This document shows, one piece after another, positions 43,477 through 52,647 of a stretch of 64,000 bases of DNA. Each line of letters opens with the position of its first letter. Position 1 is the first letter of the stretch. The position numbers and the translations under genes were made by a program. Origin of the DNA: Tateyamaria pelophila. Lineage in GTDB: Bacteria > Pseudomonadota > Alphaproteobacteria > Rhodobacterales > Rhodobacteraceae. The stretch is from contig NZ_JAIMIA010000009.1 in the NCBI RefSeq assembly GCF_019966495.1, positions 24,941-88,940 of the forward strand, written 5' to 3'. The notes beneath the pieces were generated by a model. It was not told where the DNA came from and made no database searches. It saw only the letters and a list, made by a program, of their open reading frames with translations.

Positions 43477-43671
43477 CTGGTCGTCCTGATCATGATGGAT
43501 CATTTAGGTTTCGGAGAACGGCCACTACGCACACCGCAGACCCCGCCCGTTGTATTGTCGGCACTTACAATCATATCTTGAACACAAGATAAAGGGTTTT
43601 GGGCGCGTCAAACGGACGCTTCATAGGAAATCGCCTGAAGCCAACCCGGTAGAATAAAAGAGGAACGAGCC

Positions 43672-45093
43672 ATGTCTGATGCCCCCTTCGCCCCGCTGGA
43701 AACCAACGTGGCGCGCGATGATGCCCTTGCGATATTGCGCGCAGCGACCGAAGGGGCTGATGACGGCGAGTTGTTTTTTGAGCGGCGTCGCTCCGAGGGA
43801 CTCGTTTATGACGATGGTCGCCTTAAAACAGCCAGTTATGATGCATCCGAAGGGTTTGGGTTGCGCGCGGTGCGCGGGGAAGTCGCCGGATATGCCCATT
43901 CGACCGAAATCAGCGAAGCCGCATTGAGGCGCGCGGCTGAGACAGCGCGACTGGCCGTCGGCGACGGTGGCGGCACGCTGGCAGACGCCCCGCAACCTAC
44001 CAATCGCAGGCTCTATACCAGCGACGACCCGATTGCCGGTGCGGCCTTTCCGGTGAAACTTGAAACGCTGAAGGAGGTCGACGCCTTCGTGCGCGATCTT
44101 GATTCTAGGGTCGTTCAGGTCTCGGCGTCTTTGGCGGCCTCGATTCAGGAAATCGAAATCCTGCGCCCCGATGGGGTGTCCGTGCGCGACATACGCCCAA
44201 TGACGCGCCTCAATATCTCCGTCATCGTGGAGCAGAACGGGCGCCGCGAGAGCGGTTCAGCAGGCGGTGGCGGACGCGTAGGCCTTGACGGGCTGATGGA
44301 CCCCGGTGACTGGCAGGCCAAGGCGCGTGAAGCATTGCGCGTCGCGGTTGTGAACCTCGCCGCGGTTCCGGCCCCCGCAGGCGTGATGGATGTTGTCCTT
44401 GGTCCCGGCTGGCCCGGCATTTTGCTGCACGAAGCCATCGGTCATGGGCTTGAGGGGGATTTCAATCGCAAGGGCAGCTCCGCATTTGCCGGGTTGATGG
44501 GCGAACGCATCGCCGCCCCGGGCGTGACTGTGCTTGACGACGGCACGATCCCGGATCGGCGCGGGTCTATCACGGTCGATGACGAAGGCACGCCCTCGGC
44601 CAAAAACGTCCTGATCGAAGACGGTATTCTGGTAGGCTTCATGCAAGATCGGCAGAACGCCCGCCTGATGGGTGTCAAGGCCACCGGCAACGGACGCCGC
44701 CAAAGCTATGCGCATACACCGATGCCGCGCATGACGAACACCTATATGCTGGGCGGCGACTCGCCCCCCGGTGACATCGTCGCCGACCTCAAGGACGGAA
44801 TTTATGCCGTCGGTTTCGGCGGTGGTCAGGTGGATATCACCAATGGCAAGTTCGTGTTTTCCTGCACCGAAGCGTACCGGGTCGAGAACGGCGTCGTCGG
44901 TGCGCCGGTCAAGGGTGCAACCCTGATTGGCGACGGAGCCACGGCCCTGAAACAGATCAGGGGCATCGGAAATGACATGGCGCTTGATCCCGGCATGGGC
45001 AATTGCGGCAAGGCTGGCCAATGGGTTCCTGTGGGCGTGGGCCAGCCCACATTGATGATCGGCGGGTTGACTGTCGGCGGCTCTGCTTCCTGA
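43672..45093 (+). CDS. tldD: Metalloprotease TldD
   Basis: This 473-residue TldD subunit works with TldE/PmbA to degrade unfolded peptides, for example microcin B17 or antitoxin fragments. The zinc motif HEAIGHGLEGD (H253, E254, H258) is intact, as is the C-terminal MLGGDSPPGDIVADLKDGIYAVGFGGGQVD region. The N-terminal domain includes AELFFERRRSE-like text. The pmbA partner is not in the window. The gene is divergent from coxB, with an AGGAACG-type site before the ATG. Confidence 0.96.
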   Translation: MSDAPFAPLETNVARDDALAILRAATEGADDGELFFERRRSEGLVYDDGRLKTASYDASEGFGLRAVRGEVAGYAHSTEISEAALRRAAETARLAVGDGGGTLADAPQPTNRRLYTSDDPIAGAAFPVKLETLKEVDAFVRDLDSRVVQVSASLAASIQEIEILRPDGVSVRDIRPMTRLNISVIVEQNGRRESGSAGGGGRVGLDGLMDPGDWQAKAREALRVAVVNLAAVPAPAGVMDVVLGPGWPGILLHEAIGHGLEGDFNRKGSSAFAGLMGERIAAPGVTVLDDGTIPDRRGSITVDDEGTPSAKNVLIEDGILVGFMQDRQNARLMGVKATGNGRRQSYAHTPMPRMTNTYMLGGDSPPGDIVADLKDGIYAVGFGGGQVDITNGKFVFSCTEAYRVENGVVGAPVKGATLIGDGATALKQIRGIGNDMALDPGMGNCGKAGQWVPVGVGQPTLMIGGLTVGGSAS

Positions 45094-45229
45094 TCGTGTC
45101 GGCGCGTGCCGAACTCATGGCGCGCGCCAACAAACCGACACCAGAATTAAATCGAATGCGCCTTCTGTCATTCACCCACTGTTAACCTTGCCGATTCTAT
45201 AACGGTTGCAGCAACAGACGGAGCAACGG

Positions 45230-46384
45230 ATGACTGAAAGTACGGATACCCATCCTTCTTCCACTCACCCCCCACTCCCACCCACCTCGGAAGACGACCA
45301 GTTCATGCGCCTTCGTCTGTTGCGCTCTCGCCGGGTCGGCATTGCGACGTACAATCGTCTGCTGATTGAACACGGCACCGCGCAAAACGCGCTGGCCGCG
45401 CTACCTGAGGTAGCGCGCGCCGCCGGCGTTCAGCGCTACGAAATCTGTCCCGAAGGCGTTGTACGTGCCGAGCTGAAAGCCGGACGCGCCGCAGGAGCGC
45501 GATTGATCGCGCGCGGCAGTTCCGCCTACCCGCATATGCTCGACGATCTGGCGGACGCCCCCCCGTTCTTGTGGGCTTTGGGCGATGTCAGCCTGCTTCG
45601 AAGACCGATGATCGCCCTTGTCGGGGCGCGAAATGCGTCGTCTCTGGGCACGCGGATGGCCCGCAAGCTGGCGACGGATCTGGGCAAGGCCGGTTATGTC
45701 GTTGTGTCCGGGCTCGCACGCGGTGTCGATGCCGCAACCCACCTGGCAGCACTGGACAGCGGCACTGTCGCGGTGCAGGCGGGCGGCGTCGATACCATAT
45801 ATCCGGCGGAAAACGCGGAACTCGCGCAAAACCTTGCCACCTCCGGCCTCCGCCTGAGCGAGCAGCCCATGGGGCTGCAACCGATGGCGCGCCATTTCCC
45901 TGCCCGCAACCGGATCATCTCAGGCCTTGCACAGGCCACCATCGTGGTCGAAGCTGCGGCAAAGTCCGGCAGCCTGATCACCGCCCGCGATGCCCTCGAT
46001 CAGGGGCGCGAGGTGTTGGCGGTGCCCGGCCACCCGATGGATGCCCGTGCATCCGGATGCAACATGTTGATTCGGGACGGGGCCACGCTGGTGCGCAGTG
46101 CCGAAGATGTGCTCGAAGCGCTGGCGCCGCTGACCCGGCCCGCCGCGCCGGAACTGCCTCTCGAAATTCCCTCTGCGCCACCGCCCGACCGACGCAGCCT
46201 GCGCGAAACGGCGGACCTGCACAGCCAGATTCTGTCGCGCCTCGGCCCGTCGCCCCTGGCCGAAGATCAGTTGATCCGCGATCTGAACAGTCCTGCCTCC
46301 GATGTCACTCCTGCTTTGGTCGAACTGGAGCTGGAAGGCAGTATCGACCGGGCCCCCGGTGGGCTGTTGACCCGTGCCAGTTGA
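45230..46384 (+). CDS. dprA: DNA-processing protein DprA
   Basis: This 384-residue protein binds incoming single-stranded DNA and loads RecA during transformation. A short N-terminal SAM-like domain (about 20-90) is followed by the Rossmann-type core: ALVGARNASSLGTRMARKLA, VVSGLARGVDAATHLAALDSGTVAVQAGGVDTIYP and RNRIISGLAQATIVVEAAAKSGSLITA. A C-terminal winged-helix domain (about 320-380) completes it. I chose the ATG at 45230 with a GGAG site 7 bases away over one eight codons upstream. topA follows after 99 bases, a frequent pairing. Confidence 0.95.
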   Translation: MTESTDTHPSSTHPPLPPTSEDDQFMRLRLLRSRRVGIATYNRLLIEHGTAQNALAALPEVARAAGVQRYEICPEGVVRAELKAGRAAGARLIARGSSAYPHMLDDLADAPPFLWALGDVSLLRRPMIALVGARNASSLGTRMARKLATDLGKAGYVVVSGLARGVDAATHLAALDSGTVAVQAGGVDTIYPAENAELAQNLATSGLRLSEQPMGLQPMARHFPARNRIISGLAQATIVVEAAAKSGSLITARDALDQGREVLAVPGHPMDARASGCNMLIRDGATLVRSAEDVLEALAPLTRPAAPELPLEIPSAPPPDRRSLRETADLHSQILSRLGPSPLAEDQLIRDLNSPASDVTPALVELELEGSIDRAPGGLLTRAS

Positions 46385-46483
46385 GCGCACCTCCTCTGCG
46401 TCAGTTGACAATCTGCACTTGCACCCCACATCTTGCCCCGCCATAGAGCGCATGAATTTCCCAGTTTGAGGTGTACCCATTAA

Positions 46484-49063
46484 ATGCCCGTTGTCGTTGT
46501 CGAATCCCCGGCGAAAGCCAAGACCATCAACAAGTACCTCGGCGATGACTACACCGTTTTGGCGAGCTATGGGCACGTCCGCGACCTGCCACCCAAGGAC
46601 GGCTCCGTCGACCCGGACAACGGATTCGAGATGCTGTGGGAAATCGCCAGCGACAGCAAAAAACACATGAAAGCGATCGCGGATGCGCTCAAGGATGACA
46701 ATGCCCTGATCCTTGCAACGGACCCCGACCGCGAAGGCGAAGCCATCAGCTGGCACCTGCAAGAGGCGCTGACCAAACGGAAATCGATCAAGAAAGACAC
46801 GCCCGTCAGTCGCGTGACCTTCAACGCGATCACCAAAGCCGCCGTCACCGAGGCGATGGCCAACGCCCGTCAGGTCGACATGCCGCTGGTCGAGGCTTAC
46901 CTGGCGCGCCGCGCGCTCGATTACCTCGTAGGTTTCAATCTGTCGCCGGTGCTGTGGCGCAAACTGCCCGGCGCGAAATCGGCAGGCCGCGTCCAATCGG
47001 TGTGCCTGCGCATCCTGACCGAACGCGAGATGGAGATCGAAGCCTTTCGCAACCGCGAATACTGGTCGGTCAAGGCCGTTCTCGCCTCGCCGCGCGGTCA
47101 GGAATATGAAGCACGGCTGACAAGTCTCGCGGGAAAGAAGCTCGATAAATTCGATCTGGAGAACCAGACGCAGGCCGAAATGGCCGAGCAGGCGATCACC
47201 AGCCGCGATCTGAAAATCCAGTCGGTCGAGGCGAAACCGGCGTCGCGTAACCCGTCTGCCCCCTTCATGACCTCGACCTTGCAACAAGAAGCCAGCCGCA
47301 AGTTCGGCATGGGCGCGCGCCAGGCGATGAGCACGGCGCAGCGCCTTTATGAGGCAGGCTACATTACATATATGCGGACCGACGGCATCGACATGGCGCC
47401 CGAAGCGGTCACGATGGCGCGCGACGCGATCAAGGATCGGTACGGTGCCGACTACGTGCCCGCACAGCCCCGCATCTACAAGAACAAGGCTAAGAATGCG
47501 CAAGAGGCGCACGAGTGTATCCGTCCCACTGATATGACGATGGATGCAGCCGCGCTGAAGATCATCGATAACGATCAACGCAAGCTCTATGATCTGATCT
47601 GGAAACGGACCCTTGCCTGCCAGATGGAAGGGGCGCGCCTTGAGCGCACCACGGTCGAGATTGGCAGTGACGATGGCCAGGTTGGTCTGCGCGCCACCGG
47701 TCAGGTGATCCTTTTTGATGGGTTTTTGCGCGTCTACGAAGAAGGCAGGGATGACGAAGTCGTTGATGATGACGACAAGCGCCTGCCCCAGCTCAGCCAG
47801 GGCGAAAAGGCCGATAAACGCTCCGTGACCCCCGAGCAGCACTTCACCCAGCCGCCGCCCCGCTATACCGAGGCGACACTGGTCAAGCGCATGGAAGAGC
47901 TTGGGATCGGACGCCCTTCGACCTATGCCAGCATCGTGACCACGATTCAGGATCGCGGCTATGTCCGCAAGGATCGCAACCGCCTGATTCCCGAAGACAA
48001 AGGGCGGCTGGTGATCGCCTTTCTGGAAAACTATTTCCGCCGGTATGTGGGCTATGATTTTACCGCCGACCTCGAGGCGCAGCTTGATGACGTGAGTGCG
48101 GGCGACCGTGACTACAAGGACGTGCTCGGCCGCTTCTGGCAGGACTTCAGCGCCGCCATCGCCGAAACCTCCGAACTGCGCATCACCGAAGTGCTGGAAA
48201 AGATCAACGAGGTGCTGGAACCGCATCTGTTTCCCGCCACCGAAGATGGCAGTGACCCGCGCCTGTGCCCCAATTGCGGCGCTGGACGCCTCAGCATGCG
48301 CACGGCGCGGTCCGGCGGCGCATTCATCGGCTGTTCGAATTATCCCGAATGCCGCTACACCCGCGCCTTTGGTCCGCCCGGTGCCGAAGATGACAGTGGC
48401 ATCCCGCCCGAAGGCAAAGTGCTGGGTGAGGACGCGGGCGACAAGATTTACGCTTTCAAAGGCCGCTTTGGCCCATACGTGCAGCGCGGCGAGGTCACGG
48501 ACGACAACAAGAAGCCGCCACGCCAATCCATTCCCAAGGAATGGCCGCCCACCGAAGTGGACCTGGAACAGGCCGTGCGCCTGCTGAGCCTGCCGCGCGA
48601 AATCGGCCCGCACCCAGAGGACGGGATCATGGTCTGGGCAAATATCGGACGCTACGGGCCCTATCTGAAACACGCCGAATCGACGTCGAACCGGGGTGGC
48701 ACAAACGCGAACCTCGAAAGCATCGAGGAAGTCTTTACCGTCGGCATGAACCGCGCCGTGCAACTTTTGGCCGAAAAACTGGCCAGCCGGGGTGGACGCG
48801 GGGCAGCGGCAGTCCCCTTGCGCGAACTGGGTGAGCACCCCGAAGAGGGCGGCCCTGTGAACATCATGAAGGGCAAATACGGGCCCTATGTAAAATGGGG
48901 CAAGGTCAACGCCACGATTCCCAAGGGCACGGAACCGGACGACGTAACAATGGACATGGCGACACAGCTGATTGCCGAAAAGGCACCGGCCAAGAAAAAG
49001 CCACGCAAGGCGCCTGCAAAGAAACCTGCCAGCAAGAAAAAGGCCACGGCCAAGAAATCCTGA
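46484..49063 (+). CDS. topA: DNA topoisomerase I
   Basis: This 859-residue type IA topoisomerase relaxes negative supercoils. The TOPRIM domain begins VVVESPAKAKTINKYL with the DPDREGEAISWHL motif. The active-site Tyr lies in YEAGYITYMRTDGIDM. After the core, a Cys4 zinc ribbon (CPNCGAGRLSMRT...CSNYPEC) and further repeat domains (KIYAFKGRFGPYVQRGE and related) follow. The C-terminal 25 residues are a Lys/Ala/Pro-rich tail (AKKKPRKAPAKK and so on) that probably contacts DNA. It is followed by the CoA-transferase operon promoter. Confidence 0.97.
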   Translation: MPVVVVESPAKAKTINKYLGDDYTVLASYGHVRDLPPKDGSVDPDNGFEMLWEIASDSKKHMKAIADALKDDNALILATDPDREGEAISWHLQEALTKRKSIKKDTPVSRVTFNAITKAAVTEAMANARQVDMPLVEAYLARRALDYLVGFNLSPVLWRKLPGAKSAGRVQSVCLRILTEREMEIEAFRNREYWSVKAVLASPRGQEYEARLTSLAGKKLDKFDLENQTQAEMAEQAITSRDLKIQSVEAKPASRNPSAPFMTSTLQQEASRKFGMGARQAMSTAQRLYEAGYITYMRTDGIDMAPEAVTMARDAIKDRYGADYVPAQPRIYKNKAKNAQEAHECIRPTDMTMDAAALKIIDNDQRKLYDLIWKRTLACQMEGARLERTTVEIGSDDGQVGLRATGQVILFDGFLRVYEEGRDDEVVDDDDKRLPQLSQGEKADKRSVTPEQHFTQPPPRYTEATLVKRMEELGIGRPSTYASIVTTIQDRGYVRKDRNRLIPEDKGRLVIAFLENYFRRYVGYDFTADLEAQLDDVSAGDRDYKDVLGRFWQDFSAAIAETSELRITEVLEKINEVLEPHLFPATEDGSDPRLCPNCGAGRLSMRTARSGGAFIGCSNYPECRYTRAFGPPGAEDDSGIPPEGKVLGEDAGDKIYAFKGRFGPYVQRGEVTDDNKKPPRQSIPKEWPPTEVDLEQAVRLLSLPREIGPHPEDGIMVWANIGRYGPYLKHAESTSNRGGTNANLESIEEVFTVGMNRAVQLLAEKLASRGGRGAAAVPLRELGEHPEEGGPVNIMKGKYGPYVKWGKVNATIPKGTEPDDVTMDMATQLIAEKAPAKKKPRKAPAKKPASKKKATAKKS

Positions 49064-49090
49064 TAATGCGCCAGCACGGCAAAGAATTTG

Positions 49091-49149
49091 GCAGTATACT
49101 GCGGTATGCGATAGTCCGCCGTTGACATGTGGTGCGTCTGAGGTATCGT
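49091..49149 (+). promoter_or_regulatory. Candidate promoter of the scoA operon with an upstream 12-base palindrome
   Basis: TTGACA (49122-49127), a 16-base spacer and TATCGT (49144-49149) form a plausible sigma-70 promoter 45 bases before scoA. A perfect palindrome GCAGTATACTGC (49091-49102) ends 19 bases upstream of the -35 box, a position suited to an activator. Inferred from sequence only. Confidence 0.5.
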
Positions 49150-49193
49150 TGAGGCTCGAAAAAAACGCGGCAAGGCGGTTTCGGGGGAGTTCC

Positions 49194-49889
49194 ATGAAAA
49201 AGATCTACGGCTCGGCGAGTGAAGCCCTCGAAGGGGTTTTGTTCGATGGCATGTTCATTGCAGCGGGTGGATTTGGCCTGTGTGGCATCCCGGAATTGTT
49301 GTTGGACGCGATCAAGAATGCGGGCACCAAAGACCTCACCTTTGCGTCGAATAATGCGGGCGTCGATGATTTCGGCATCGGGATTTTGTTGCAAACCCGT
49401 CAGGTCAAAAAGATGATTTCATCCTACGTGGGTGAAAATGCCGAGTTCATGCGCCAGTACCTGTCCGGCGAGCTTGAGCTTGAGTTCAACCCCCAGGGCA
49501 CATTGGCCGAGCGCATGCGCGCGGGTGGCTGTGGCATCCCGGGATTTTATACGAAGACAGGCGTCGGAACCGTGATAGCCGAGGGTAAGGATCACAAGGA
49601 TTTCGACGGACAGACCTATATCCTTGAACGCGGAATCGTGGCCGACCTGAGCATCGTCAAAGCCTGGAAAGCGGACGCAACCGGAAATCTGGTGTTCCGA
49701 AAGACGGCACGGAATTTCAACCCGCCCGCCGCGATGTGCGGCAAAATCTGCATCGCCGAAGTCGAAGAGATCGTTCCGACCGGAAGTCTGGACCCCGACA
49801 GCATTCACCTGCCTGGCATTTATGTCCACCGACTCATTCAGGGCGAACACGAAAAACGGATCGAACAGCGCACAACCAGAGCCGCATAG
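49194..49889 (+). CDS. scoA: 3-oxoacid CoA-transferase subunit A
   Basis: This 231-residue alpha subunit of succinyl-CoA:3-oxoacid (acetoacetate) CoA-transferase moves CoA from succinyl-CoA to acetoacetate. Conserved motifs are MFIAAGGFGLCGIPELLLDAI, LTFASNNAGVDDFGIGILL, PQGTLAERMRAGGCGIPGFYTKTGVGT and the acidic ILERGIVADLSIVKAWKAD. A strong GGGGGAG site precedes the ATG. Its partner subunit lies 1.05 kb downstream, separated by a LOV histidine kinase gene, an unusual interruption of a normally adjacent pair. Confidence 0.95.
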   Translation: MKKIYGSASEALEGVLFDGMFIAAGGFGLCGIPELLLDAIKNAGTKDLTFASNNAGVDDFGIGILLQTRQVKKMISSYVGENAEFMRQYLSGELELEFNPQGTLAERMRAGGCGIPGFYTKTGVGTVIAEGKDHKDFDGQTYILERGIVADLSIVKAWKADATGNLVFRKTARNFNPPAAMCGKICIAEVEEIVPTGSLDPDSIHLPGIYVHRLIQGEHEKRIEQRTTRAA

Positions 49890-49900
49890 AGGTGTCCGTT

Positions 49901-50926
49901 ATGCAAGATATGCTCCAGCAGGCTTTGCTTCAGGATACGTCCTTTGACAGCTTCAGTCGTGCCAAGGTGTCAATGTCGGTGAGCGATCCCCGGCTTGAAG
50001 ACAATCCCATCATCTATGTGAACCACGCCTTTACCCAGCAGACAGGTTACGCCCGCAGCGCGGCTTTGGGCCGGAACTGCCGTTTCTTGCAGGGTGAAGA
50101 CACAAGCAAGGCGGCTGTGGACCGGTTGCGGGAAGGTATCCAGGCGCAGGAAACGGTGACTGTTGATATCCTGAACTACCGCGCCAATGGCGAACCGTTC
50201 ATGAACCGTTTGCTCGTGACCCCGCTGAACGACGACAATGGCGATCTGCGCTATTATGTCGGCATTCAAAAGGAACTGAACGCCAACCACAGAGACGAAG
50301 ACGCCGAACATATCAACAAACAGCTGTCGGAGGTCCAAGATCGGGTCGAAGCGGACATGTCCATGATCATTGGCATGGTGCGTCACCAGACGAACCAGTC
50401 GATGCAACCGGCAGAATACGCAGCCCTGACCCGGCGTATCGAAACGCTCCAATTGCTCTATCAGGAAATGAAGCTGTCGGATCAGCATTCCAACTACGAT
50501 TCGATCCACATGGGCAGCTACATTTCTCGCTTGGCCTGCGCCATTGGTCATACCTATGGCCGTTCGGGCGTACGCCTCAATCTGCAACTCGAACCGATCG
50601 ACGTCCCAATGGAGATCGCATCCCGGGTAGGGCTGGTCGCATCTGAACTTCTGACCAATGCATTCGAACATGCCTTTGACAGGATCGAAACCGGTTTGGT
50701 CGAAGTCCGCATGTCACAGTTGAGTGGTGGTGGTCTGCGCTTGACCGTCTCCGATGATGGCGTTGGCATCCCGGCGGCGATGCCGTGGCCGAATTCCACG
50801 ACAGTGGGTGGGCGCATGGTCACTGGGCTGATCGAAGGTCTTGAAGGCACAATGCAGCTTGGACGCGGAGCTGCGGGCAGCTATATCACTATCGACGTGC
50901 CCGCGGGCGCCGCGCTGATCAAATAG
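49901..50926 (+). CDS. LOV-domain blue-light-sensing histidine kinase
   Basis: This 341-residue soluble protein has an N-terminal LOV domain (about 20-125). The flavin-adduct Cys is C60 in GRNCRFLQGEDT, with the flavin-contact set DILNYRANG and YYVGIQKEL present. A helical linker (128-155) leads to a kinase of the HisKA_2/HWE-like type, with probable phospho-His H162 in GMVRHQTNQ. An ATPase domain follows with N253 in SELLTNAFEHAF and DDGVGI (285-290). No transmembrane segment is seen. It lies 11 bases after scoA and 12 bases before scoB, with its own AGAGGTG site, so it is co-transcribed with the CoA-transferase. No response regulator is nearby; related LOV kinases feed the general stress response, which is possible here. 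Confidence 0.93.
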   Translation: MQDMLQQALLQDTSFDSFSRAKVSMSVSDPRLEDNPIIYVNHAFTQQTGYARSAALGRNCRFLQGEDTSKAAVDRLREGIQAQETVTVDILNYRANGEPFMNRLLVTPLNDDNGDLRYYVGIQKELNANHRDEDAEHINKQLSEVQDRVEADMSMIIGMVRHQTNQSMQPAEYAALTRRIETLQLLYQEMKLSDQHSNYDSIHMGSYISRLACAIGHTYGRSGVRLNLQLEPIDVPMEIASRVGLVASELLTNAFEHAFDRIETGLVEVRMSQLSGGGLRLTVSDDGVGIPAAMPWPNSTTVGGRMVTGLIEGLEGTMQLGRGAAGSYITIDVPAGAALIK

Positions 50927-50938
50927 GAAATTCTGAAA

Positions 50939-51565
50939 ATGCCTTGGGACCGGAACCAGATGGCGGCACGCGCCGCGCAAGAGCTTGAAGACGGCTGGTA
51001 TGTCAATCTTGGCATCGGCATTCCAACGCTCGTGTCAAACTACATCCCGGATGGCGTGGAAGTCACGTTGCAGTCCGAAAACGGCATGCTTGGCATGGGC
51101 CCTTTCCCGATCGAAGGAACGGAAGACGCGGATCTCATCAACGCCGGCAAGCAAACGATCACGGAATTGCCCCAGACCGCATATTTCGACAGTGCACAAA
51201 GCTTTGGCATGATCCGAGGCGGCAAGATCGCCATGGCGATCCTGGGCGCGATGGAAGTCGCCGAAAACGGCGACCTGGCCAACTGGATGATTCCCGGAAA
51301 GCTCGTAAAAGGCATGGGCGGTGCGATGGATCTCGTGGCCGGTGTCGGACGTGTGGTCGTCGTGATGGATCACACCAACAAGCATGGTGAAAGCAAGGTG
51401 CTCAAGGCCTGTACATTGCCGTTGACAGGTGCCGGCGTGGTTGACCGGATCATTACCAACCTTGGCGTGCTCGACGTCGCCGAAAACGGTTTGCATATCG
51501 TGGAACTGGCCCCCGGCGTCAGCCAGGAAGAGATGGTCGCATCGACCGAGGCGACCCTCGTCTGA
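50939..51565 (+). CDS. scoB: 3-oxoacid CoA-transferase subunit B
   Basis: This 208-residue beta subunit completes the CoA-transferase. The catalytic Glu is E47 in [16 protein letters not shown], which forms the CoA thioester. [19 protein letters not shown] and [41 protein letters not shown] are family hallmarks. It starts 12 bases after the LOV kinase gene. With subunit A it lets the cell use acetoacetate, or supply it for polyhydroxybutyrate turnover. Two palindromes lie downstream, before the converging transglycosylase gene. Confidence 0.96.
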   Translation: MPWDRNQMAARAAQELEDGWYVNLGIGIPTLVSNYIPDGVEVTLQSENGMLGMGPFPIEGTEDADLINAGKQTITELPQTAYFDSAQSFGMIRGGKIAMAILGAMEVAENGDLANWMIPGKLVKGMGGAMDLVAGVGRVVVVMDHTNKHGESKVLKACTLPLTGAGVVDRIITNLGVLDVAENGLHIVELAPGVSQEEMVASTEATLV

Positions 51566-51780
51566 GGTTGGAAACCCCAAGGCGATGCGTCCCGAATATT
51601 CCTGAGGTGCTCCTGTCTGCTATGTAAAAGTGCCGTATTCAGTGGCCTTATTTCGATGCACGCGTTATTTAGGTCAAACACGAAACCGAGCGACGGGGCC
51701 GCCGTGGGCTCGTCAAAGCGCGATCCATGCGCCCCTGCGGACTATATTTTAATAAGGGGTCATGCAAAATTCGCGAGACT

Positions 51781-51803
51781 CCGTTTTCCGGCACGGAAAA
51801 CGG
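51781..51803. repeat. Palindrome of the CG-NNN-CG family, first of a pair
   Basis: Perfect 10-base arms (CCGTTTTCCG and its complement) surround the centre GCA. The inner TTTTCCG arm is the same as in palindromes 1 and 3 of the 26.5 kb cluster, 25 kb away. It lies in the convergent spacer between scoB and the lytic transglycosylase gene. Confidence 0.75.
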
Positions 51804-51805
51804 CT

Positions 51806-51826
51806 CGGAATTCGTATCGAATTCCG
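51806..51826. repeat. Palindrome of the CG-NNN-CG family, second of a pair
   Basis: Perfect 9-base arms CGGAATTCG and CGAATTCCG surround the centre TAT, two bases from its neighbour and 5 bases beyond the transglycosylase stop. The AATTCG arm recalls the 26-base palindrome at 19.5 kb. Confidence 0.75.
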
Positions 51827-51831
51827 CCGCC

Positions 51832-52647
51832 TCAATTCAACGCAGCGAATACACAGCCATCAGTCACCAGCTCAGGTGGGGTCAGACACAAGCCACGGGC
51901 AATCTGGAACGCCGCCAGTACCTTCGGCACATAATCGCGTGTTTCAGCAAATGGCGGTACGCCTTGGTGTGTCTGTACCGATCCCTCACCTGCATTGTAT
52001 CCTGCCAGAACCAGAACCGGGTCACGATCAAACTTGCCCATGAGCCAGTCGAGATATTTAACCCCGCCGACGATACTCTGCACAGGTTCCAGACTGTCCG
52101 TCACCCCGAAACGCGTGGCTGTATCGGGCATCAACTGCATCAAACCCTGTGCCCCTGCACCGCTCACCGCGTCAGCCCGACCGCCGGATTCCACAATCAT
52201 CACCGCCAAGACCAAGGCTGGTGAAACATTTGTCCCGATTGTTGCTCTGAGGATGTCGATTCCACGCGCTTGCGCAACAGCCTGCATTTCTTGCAGGCGC
52301 GGGACGGGAACCGGTTGTTTGGACCGTGCGAGCGTACGCAGAGCGACTTCAAGACGCCCTGGTCCAGAATCTGCAAGTTCGGGCGAGACCTCTGACCAGA
52401 ACCAATCATAGCGCGCACCGGTGACGCCACTCTGGCCGATGTCCTCCCCGCGTGGTTCAAGAGCCAAAGGTTTGGCTTGCTGTTGAACCGTTGGGTCGAT
52501 CTGAATGGTGATCCTCTTCGTGGCATTTGCCGCAGGCGGTTTCACGCGTTTTGCGGAAAAGTCTTTAAAAGGGGGCGGCGTATCTGCCAAAACAGAGTGG
52601 CCCGCGCAACTCAACGCCAACGCGCACGCCAAAAATACGTGTTTCAT
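51832..52647 (-). CDS. Lytic transglycosylase, SLT domain
   Basis: This 271-residue periplasmic murein lyase has a signal peptide (about 1-22, VFLACALALSCAGHSVLA). A non-conserved spacer is followed by an SLT domain (about 125-255). The catalytic Glu is E153 in LAVMIVESGGRADAVS, then GAQGLMQLMPDTATRFGV and LAGYNAGEGSVQTHQGVPPFAETRDYV. I use the ATG at 52647; a GTG three codons upstream is the alternative. It is divergent from the Flp pilus locus, so it may cut peptidoglycan for pilus assembly, but this is only suggested by position. Confidence 0.92.
   Translation of the reverse strand: MKHVFLACALALSCAGHSVLADTPPPFKDFSAKRVKPPAANATKRITIQIDPTVQQQAKPLALEPRGEDIGQSGVTGARYDWFWSEVSPELADSGPGRLEVALRTLARSKQPVPVPRLQEMQAVAQARGIDILRATIGTNVSPALVLAVMIVESGGRADAVSGAGAQGLMQLMPDTATRFGVTDSLEPVQSIVGGVKYLDWLMGKFDRDPVLVLAGYNAGEGSVQTHQGVPPFAETRDYVPKVLAAFQIARGLCLTPPELVTDGCVFAALN

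Noticed and set aside
45920..49195. Minus-strand open frame of 1091 codons opposite dprA and topA
   Set aside because: It is antisense to two unmistakable genes, is rich in Arg, His and Gly, has no domain I recognise and no ribosome-binding site. Long antisense frames are expected opposite GC-rich genes.
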